Assembly: GCF_900496995.4 (NCBI RefSeq)
Contig: NC_044008.1
Span: 1,960,453 to 2,024,452 of the forward strand
Direction: 5' to 3'
Source of the DNA: Aquila chrysaetos chrysaetos
Lineage: Eukaryota > Chordata > Aves > Accipitriformes > Accipitridae
DNA: 64,000 nt
Numbering within the stretch: position 1 is the stretch's first letter; each line of letters opens with the position of its first letter. The translations under genes and the position numbers were made by a program. The notes under the pieces are model-generated. The model was not told where the DNA came from, did not search any database, and saw only the letters and a program-made list of their open reading frames with translations. Below, one piece after another: positions 57,401 to 64,000 of this stretch.

Positions 57401-59480
57401 AGTTTTTGACCCCACTAAAGGCAGTGTTGGTAGCTCTGACATTAAACATGAAGGGAAGCACTAAGGCCAAGTTCTTAAACTGGTCATGAATTTGGCAAGA
57501 GCTTTTCTAATCCCGTCTTTGCTCTCAATGTTTCCTATGTACAGACAGGTGGGAAGGAAAAGTCTCACTGAGAAGGGCCCTTCGCAGAGGCTCAATAATG
57601 AATTGAATCAATGCCGAAATGCAGCACCAGGCAGTTCCATGGTAAGGGCTAACAGCAACGCCCTAGTGAACGATAGGGATTCTGGCTCAGCCTCTTCGAT
57701 TAAAACAAAAACTTGCAAGACTGATAGTAGGGTCAACTACTAAGAGAGCAGAGAGTGGCTAGGATCCTCTGCAGATAAAATCGCTTTACTGGCATAGAAA
57801 AAGACACAATTCGGTTTCCTCAAGAAGTGTGTGCACACACGCATGCTCTTGACTGATGAGATGGTTTCAGCTTTGTGGACAGGGAAATGAAGGAGAGAGA
57901 TCAAGAAGAAAAAAAAAAGGGTATTGAAAAGCTGAAAACAAGTCACACAGCAGGAAGTTAGTTACTTGGAGTCCTGCTGAACAAATTGAAACTAGAAGTG
58001 CCCATGAGCTGACACTAACGTCGGACAATATTCAAGGGCACGAGACAAACTGATGGCAGGGAAACACATTGAGGGTTATGGAGTATGTAGAAACCACATG
58101 CAGTTCGGAAAGTCCCTGAGCTGAATAAAAATCAGAGGAGAGACTTCAGGGGATATGTTATATATATTTTCCTGGCCCTTTGCACTTCTCCAAGCAGCTG
58201 CTTGTGGCCACGTCTGGGAGCAGGGCACTGGGAGGCAGACCTTTGCCTGACACCTTACAGCCACCCTGAAACTCATCAAAGAATGTAAGTCCATCTGTCT
58301 TCAAGTTACTTTAGAAGAAAGCTTTTCCTTAAAGCATTTACCTCATTAGTCCTGAGGCAATTAAAGGGAGAAGAGTAGAAATAACCCTTTGCAACTGGAG
58401 AATAAATAAAAATATATCCTTATGCGCTCACTATTGCTACAGCCTAACCTCGCCGCAAAGAAGCCCGTACCCCACAGCTGGTTCCTATCTGCTTTAGGGA
58501 ATGCAGAGGAGAAGCACAGCTGTGCAGACACAAATAAAGAGATGGTGCTTTCTCCACCCTCGGTTACAGGAATAGCTTTGAGGCAGAGCTGGTTGGGGGA
58601 ATTCTGCTGGAACTGTGTTCTGCTGAAATATGCAGTTCCACTCCAATTGAGCCGTCTAGCAGAACGAGATGGGTCTGCCAGGGTTTTATTTGGAAAGAAA
58701 AATTAGGGGAGTGGGGGAGAAGCTGGATCGTCAAAACATCCCATCCTGATAGCCTTGAAATGAAGGTTTTCAGTTTTAATCACTTTTTGCTGTAGCTTTT
58801 TGCATTACAATAGAGAATGCCAAAAGTTCCTACTGATGCTGAATGCTTCTTTTGACAGTACTATATTAGTAATTTACTTCTGTGGTGAGTTTAATTCTTT
58901 TTTTGTGAGTGTATCTGACTGGATCCCCCCGCATCCAAATTGCTCCACTGTCTCACACTGCGAGGACGTGTTTGCAGATGGAGTCTGGCTGAAGCAAAAT
59001 CTGTACATTGGAGGGAGGGGTAGGAAACCACACAAGCAAAACAAGTGGAGTTGTCCCTGCTTGCATCCTTCACGTGCACGAAGCAGAAAGGGCTGATGCC
59101 AAGGCCAGAGAAGGAGCAGTATAAAAACAAACCGTGCATGGACAGAAACACAAACAGTAAAATGCTAGAGATATGCAGGCTAATGCTTGGGTAAATCATC
59201 TCTGGTTATCAGTAACAGATGCCTGAGCTGAGGTTGGGGCCTCACTGCATGATAGATAAAGGACAACCGCTATCAGGAGCAGCGCTTCAAAGTCAGCCCT
59301 GGCAAACCTAAATTAGGGTAACAGTGGCCTGAGGCCTCCCTACAAGGAGAAGCGGGGGTGTCCAGAGGACTAGTTGGCCCATTAATAATAAGTGGGTGCC
59401 CCTTGGGATGTTCCTCATTTGCTCATCAGACATGAGGCTGAAGGCCACACAGCAAAATTTGCAGGGCCACCATGTGATGG
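54416..59480. other. Intergenic region without recognised genes
   Basis: Mostly unique sequence between the tubulin pseudogene and the solo LTR. I searched the minus strand by eye for tubulin exon 2 (RECISIHVGQAG-like) and did not find it. No RNA gene or known transposon was recognised. Confidence 0.65.
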
Positions 59481-59485
59481 CCACC
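59481..59485 (+). repeat. Left target-site duplication of the solo LTR
   Basis: CCACC directly precedes the LTR 5' TG and is repeated exactly after the terminal CA. Confidence 0.85.
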
Positions 59486-60071
59486 TGTCCTGGTTTCGGC
59501 TGGGATAGAGTTAATTTTCTTCCTAGTAGCTGGTATAGTCCTGTGTTTTGGGTTCGGTATGAGAAGAATGTTGATAACACTGATGTTTTCAGTTGTTGCT
59601 AAGTAGTGTTTAGCCTAAGTCAAGGATTTTTCAGCTTCTCCTGCCCAGCCAGCAAGAAGGCTGGAGGGGCACAAGAAGTTGGGAGGGGACACAGCTAGGA
59701 CAGCTGACCCAAACTGGCCAAAGGGATATTCCATACCATGTGACATCATGCCCAGTATCTAAACTGGAGGGAGTTGGGCAGGGAGGGATAGCTGCTCGGG
59801 AACTAACTGGGCGTTGGTCAGCAGGTGGTGAGCAATTGCATTGTGCATCACTTGTTTTGTATATTCCAATCCTTTTATTACTATTGTCATTTTATTATTG
59901 TTATTATTATCTTTATTAGTTTCTTCCTTTCTGTCCTATAAAACTCTTCTTATCTCAACCCAGGAGTTTTACTTTTTTTTTCCTGATTCTCTCCCCATCC
60001 CACAGGGTGGCGGGGGGAGTGATAGAGCTGCTGCATGGTGCTTAGTTGCTGGCTGGGGTTAAACCACGACA
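59486..60071 (+). mobile_element. Solo LTR of an avian endogenous retrovirus (ERVL-like)
   Basis: The 586-bp element begins TGTCCTGGTTTCGGCTGGGA and ends GGGGTTAAACCACGACA, so it has the TG...CA termini of an LTR. It is flanked on both sides by CCACC (59481-59485 and 60072-60076), a perfect 5-bp target duplication, the length typical of ERVL-type integration. I recognise the sequence as a common LTR in bird genomes; the family name would need a repeat library. The probable TATA region (CAGTATCTAAACTGG, about 59753) carries a mutation against the usual CAGTATATAAACTGG. A TTA/TTATT-rich stretch lies at about 59874-59920. No internal retroviral genes are adjacent, so this is a recombination remnant. 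Confidence 0.92.
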
Positions 60072-60076
60072 CCACC
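60072..60076 (+). repeat. Right target-site duplication of the solo LTR
   Basis: CCACC directly follows the LTR terminal CA and matches the 5 bp before the element. Confidence 0.85.
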
Positions 60077-63000
60077 AAAGCTCCTGAGGGTCGCAACAGC
60101 CTTGTGAGATAGATGCTCACAGTCGGTTGAGCTTTGGGGACTGCGGGCACAGGGCAAGTTCCTCCCCTATCAGAGGCTTGTTGGTCGATACTAGTGTTAA
60201 GTGGGATAAGCCCAGGTTTGCCCACGTCACTGGGGAGTTCCCTTTAATGATATTAGTGGTTTTATGCCTCTGGAGGACAATGGAGGCAGATGGGGACCTG
60301 CTGGGGAATGGCATCTGGCAGTTCAGGCTAAAGTGGAGGATGGAGATCTCTAGGACTGTTGCTGCTCTGCATATTTGGCCAGTGCTGAATTCACTTGAAA
60401 AGACAACAGCTGCCTTCGGGGGGATGAGGGTGTGGAAAGTTGGCAGCTTTTACTCCCCAGAAAAAGGCATAATGAGAGCCAGTGGCTGGAAGCTGATGCT
60501 AGGGAAATTCACATGTGAAACAGGGAGCAAATTTAACTAGGTGAACAATTAAACTTGGGAGCAAATTATTTCTGAAATTGCGGATTTTGGAACTACATGA
60601 ATCACTATTTTTTCAGTTCAGCCAACAAACCAAAAATACTGAAAACTCCCACATTTGGCTCACCCTGAAGCAAAGTGAGATTTTTTCCCCCACTTTTTCC
60701 TGCTTCAGCAACACCAACAATTAATATTGAATTAAATAGTTTCTCTTTCCAGGGCCAAAATCTTTTGATTCCATGGGGGCACCTCTAACAAAAGCAAGTG
60801 ATAGGCCTGAAGGGTGACATTTAAGTGCTGTTCTCCAAAGCAGCACGGCAAAAGCAGGACCTTCTCTGTTCCTTAGTAGCTTGGTGAGTCAAGTGCTTGC
60901 CCAGAGCATGGCCACAGATCAGTTCTCCCCTCTGTCTCAGGACACTTATCCAGCATGTTTTGGGACACCACCCACATCCTCATGGGTATGGATTTGCTCC
61001 GTAGAGACGAACAGCAGCTGGTGCCAGACCACATGGTGGGGACAGCAATAGGAAGACCAGGAAGAGTGAGGAGGAGATATTTAGGATGCGGGAGTGGGAA
61101 GAAGGAGGCAACAGCTGTGAGGTCTGGCTATAAAAAGGCTGGGAGCTGCCGCAGCAGGTTCTCTGGGGGGTGGTCTCTGTCCTTCTGTCTGATGCCGTTC
61201 TAAATAAGTCTTAGAGCTGAGATCACAGGCAGGTTATCACTGTCACCACCAGACGATAGCAACTCTCTCTCCTTTGCTTTCCATTTCCCAAGAAACAGAA
61301 ATCAGACCCCAAAATTCTTGACTTGGGTTTTACCGAAAGCACATCATTTAGTGAATAAATGCTTCATGCTCTAAACTGTCCGAGTTCCTAATTTTCTCTT
61401 TTCTCATTGAGGAACAGATGCCTCTTGGAAAGAAGATCTTGTCTGACCGGCAGGCTTGGTGCACACATTTCAGGAGGCTCTTGGTTTAGGCCAGAAATGA
61501 ATAGCTTCTCTATACTCAGAGGCCACCTTTATTCCCAGCAGAGGTTTGAAGGCCACAACGCTGACAGCAGTGTTTTCATGATGCTATATCTAACAAAAGA
61601 ACCTTGCCTGACCCAATTACGGCTGAATTCCTCCACTTCCAAAACAGGCATAGCCGTGTGCCCAACCTGCTTGGCTTGAATTCCCTAAATCCATGGCATA
61701 GCCCCAAGCAGGAACAAGGCAGTGCTCCCATCTGCCTTCAGAGGCAGAGGTTGGGCTGAACATGCCAGTGGAAGAGAGCTCTTCCATAGATGCCTTCCTC
61801 TTGCAGGTCAGCTCATGTCTTTTTGTTCATCAAGGCTGCAGTCTTGTCCCCATGCCCCAGCAGAGCCGGGGGGTGAATACCGCCGCAACGCTCCAGGCTC
61901 AGCTGAGCCCATACACGGTGCTGACAGTACAGAGGGAAATGAAGCTTCTCTAAAGAAATTTACCCTTTGGCTGGGGATGTTCTTACAATCAGGTTGGCGC
62001 ATACAGGTCCTTGGCGAGAGAGTTTATTTTGCCTCCTAAAAATACATTGAGGTTAACTTAGAACAGATTGCTTGAGGACTTGCGCAGGTGAGTTTTGAAT
62101 ACATTCGAGGATGATAATTCACCCATCTTTAAGTTTCTGCTCCAATGTCTGACCACCTTCATGGTGAGTTGAAACATCTCCCCTTCCCGAGGGTCAACAA
62201 GCCCCACACTGACCCTGTCCTCTGTACTACAAATCCAGCCAGCTCAGCAGTCTATACTGGACTTGCTCCAGTATACCAATGTCTATCTTGTACTGGTCAG
62301 CTCAAACTGGACCCAGTAAGCAGAGAGGGTCTCACAAATGCTGAACAGAGGAAAAACTCCTGTCCTTGACTGCCTGGCTGAGCTTGTGCTGACAGTCTGT
62401 GACATAGTTGTCTCCCCCAACCCCAGAGCTGTCAACCTGTTGCAACTATGGCTGAACCAAGAAGGTTTTGGAACCTTTTAATGGGAGAATGAAGAGGTAA
62501 ATAAGGGAATTAGTAAACAAGTTACCACTAACCACTCTTGTCTACCTGCTGCTAGTAACCGCATAGGCACTACTGCGACTTAAGGGCAGGTCCAGAGCAG
62601 TCTTAAAGATGTACCTACCCATTTGCAGGATGGGGCCAAAACTGGCTCAGAGTCCTTATGTCAGCTCTTGGCAAGAGGGCAAAATGAACCCTAAATGCCA
62701 ACAGGTGAGGCAAACGGAGGGTCTGAGCCTACACCTGAATGTCCCAGAAGTGCAAAAGTCAGCAGATTCCCCCGAAGATCAGTGCGGATACAGAAAAAAG
62801 ACCAAAAATTGTGTCTAAAAATAGACAAGGTACAGGGTATCAGTGGCAGTGCTCTGAATAATGATAAGGGGAAGATTGTTTCTGCTGGGTAAAGAGAATC
62901 ATATGGGGGCACACAAACTTCCCCAGAGTTTCCTTCTTTTTAGCCAACCCCAAACTTTGGCATCTACTTCCCCCCCACCCCCCCGGCCCCAGTTGAGGCT

Positions 63001-63189
63001 CTTCCAAAAAAAACCTGAAAAAATTTCATATTGCACTATACCCAAGGCTGTTTAATCACAGAAATCACACCAGCTAGACACTAATAGATCATTTTACCCC
63101 TTGCTATTTCTAGGGATGCAAAGGAAAAAGAGCTCTGCTCCTTTAAGCTAGCAGAAAGCTTCTTTATATTCAGGTGGAGTCAAGCCTTC
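60077..63189. other. Intergenic region between the solo LTR and the putative tubulin promoter
   Basis: Unique sequence with no supported gene. A C-rich run lies near 62970-62990. Regulatory elements of the putative right-hand gene may lie here but cannot be told apart by eye. Confidence 0.6.
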
Positions 63190-63225
63190 CTGGGCTATAA
63201 AGTTGCAGGGAGAGGCAGGGGCAGC
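63190..63225 (+). promoter_or_regulatory. TATA-box promoter of a divergent plus-strand gene
   Basis: GGCTATAAAG (TATA box at about 63195-63202) lies roughly 65-70 bp before an ATG that abuts a splice donor. Transcription would start near 63226, giving a 5' leader of about 40 bp. Confidence 0.5.
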
Positions 63226-63268
63226 AGCTGTTTTACTTAGATCTTAGCAAGCCTCCAGTCTCATCATG
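63226..63268 (+). CDS. TUBAL3: Putative first exon (5' leader plus ATG only) of an alpha-tubulin gene, probably TUBAL3
   Basis: The sequence CCAGTCTCATCATG is followed directly by GTAAGAGC, so the exon would carry a single codon, Met, before a near-consensus donor. A one-codon first coding exon is characteristic of vertebrate alpha-tubulin genes, whose second exon begins with Arg-Glu-Cys. In human, TUBAL3 lies next to NET1 in the opposite direction; here NET1 is on minus and this exon on plus, the same head-to-head layout. The alpha-tubulin pseudogene in between supports an alpha-tubulin locus. Exon 2 was not found in the remaining 730 bp, so the gene body must lie beyond the window. The identity rests on layout and exon structure, not on protein sequence. 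Confidence 0.5.
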
Positions 63269-64000
63269 GTAAGAGCATGCCTTGTATTTGTATTAGTCTA
63301 AACTTAAAATATAGTTTGTATATTTTGCAAGTGTACTGAGCTAAACAGCTTGCTTGTTCTTTTTCTCTCCTTTTTCTCAGGGATGTTAATTCCAAACAGC
63401 TTTGTTTAATTGCTGATTACCTTATGGTTTATTGATTCAATGTTTGCTCCTTATAAGGGAAAAGTGAGGGACTTGGTTGGAGAAGAGCTATTTAAGTGGT
63501 CTCTTGCTGCTTTTCATTCTGAGTTTGCAGCTCCTGAGGTGGGCTCTGTAGAGTTGCAAAGTTTCTGTCTCTTTAATGCAAGTTGGGTTTTACTTTTTTG
63601 GGGAAACCAGCATACCTCGATCCAAAACTATGTGATAGACTAAAGTTTAAATTTTGACGCTGCTGGCCCTTTTCCCAAAGTTTAACACTACAACTCTTGC
63701 GCTGACACAGGCAACTAGTGCAACTTGCAGAGACCTTTAGGGTTTTTTTTCCTTGGGAGTGAGCTGCCATGTTGCCTTTGTCTGCTACAAACCCTTGGGA
63801 TTAGATATTAAATGAATAAAGTCCGTCTTCCTTCTAGCTTTTTAATTGAATCTTTGCTCTAAAGAGTTTGCAGCTGTGAAACTGAAGTGGATTGATCTGA
63901 AAACTGCAAGCCTGAACAGTGCTGGCTGATCTTGCTGAAACTTTATGTAAAGAATAACCCAAGTGTCACCTTATTGTGAATGCAAAAGAGTAACTTGTTG
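63269..64000 (+). other. Putative first intron of the right-hand tubulin-type gene
   Basis: It begins GTAAGAGC. A pyrimidine-rich CTTTTTCTCTCCTTTTTCTCAG at 63359-63380 looks like an acceptor, but the sequence after it does not encode the Arg-Glu-Cys start of tubulin exon 2. No coding sequence was recognised up to the window end. Confidence 0.45.

Noticed and set aside
63359..63400. Acceptor-like CTTTTTCTCTCCTTTTTCTCAG as the start of tubulin exon 2
   Set aside because: The following sequence does not encode the conserved Arg-Glu-Cys start of tubulin exon 2 in any frame.
1..64000. CRISPR arrays, operons, integrons, rRNA or tRNA genes
   Set aside because: This is eukaryotic intron-rich DNA; no such arrays or RNA genes were recognised.

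Overview
This is vertebrate, most likely avian, nuclear DNA. It holds introns with canonical GT-AG ends, CpG-island promoters, a CR1 retrotransposon 3' end and a solo retroviral LTR of a type I associate with birds. The species cannot be fixed from the window.

Positions 1-51,370 on the minus strand carry the 5' two thirds of NET1 (neuroepithelial cell transforming 1), a RhoA-directed guanine nucleotide exchange factor. Ten coding exons of the long isoform can be placed with matching splice phases. They encode 401 residues: the Arg-rich N-terminus, the nuclear localisation segment, the whole DH domain and the first strand of the PH domain. The rest of the PH domain and the C-terminus lie beyond position 1. 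An internal CpG-island promoter at about 8.65 kb drives a second first exon (31 codons), that of the short isoform NET1A, which splices to the exon at 3,851-3,958. Introns of 13 kb, 5.3 kb and 28.9 kb make up most of the window. In them I see poly-A/T tracts, one local tandem duplication, two CR1-family fragments and a GC-rich minisatellite just inside the first intron.

Positions 51,400-64,000 lie upstream of NET1. They hold the long-isoform CpG-island promoter, a decayed alpha-tubulin pseudogene on the minus strand (about 53.3-54.4 kb) that seems to keep an intron, and a 586-bp solo LTR flanked by a perfect 5-bp target duplication (59,486-60,071). Near the right edge a TATA box is followed by a first exon whose only codon is ATG before a GT donor. 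That is the hallmark of alpha-tubulin genes. With the known divergent NET1/TUBAL3 pair in human, it suggests the TUBAL3 orthologue starts here on the plus strand and continues past the window.

I found no undescribed biological system. The points most worth a second look are the alpha-tubulin relic between NET1 and the putative tubulin promoter, a substitution at the PAK1-targeted serine pair of NET1, and repeat structures next to both NET1 promoters.
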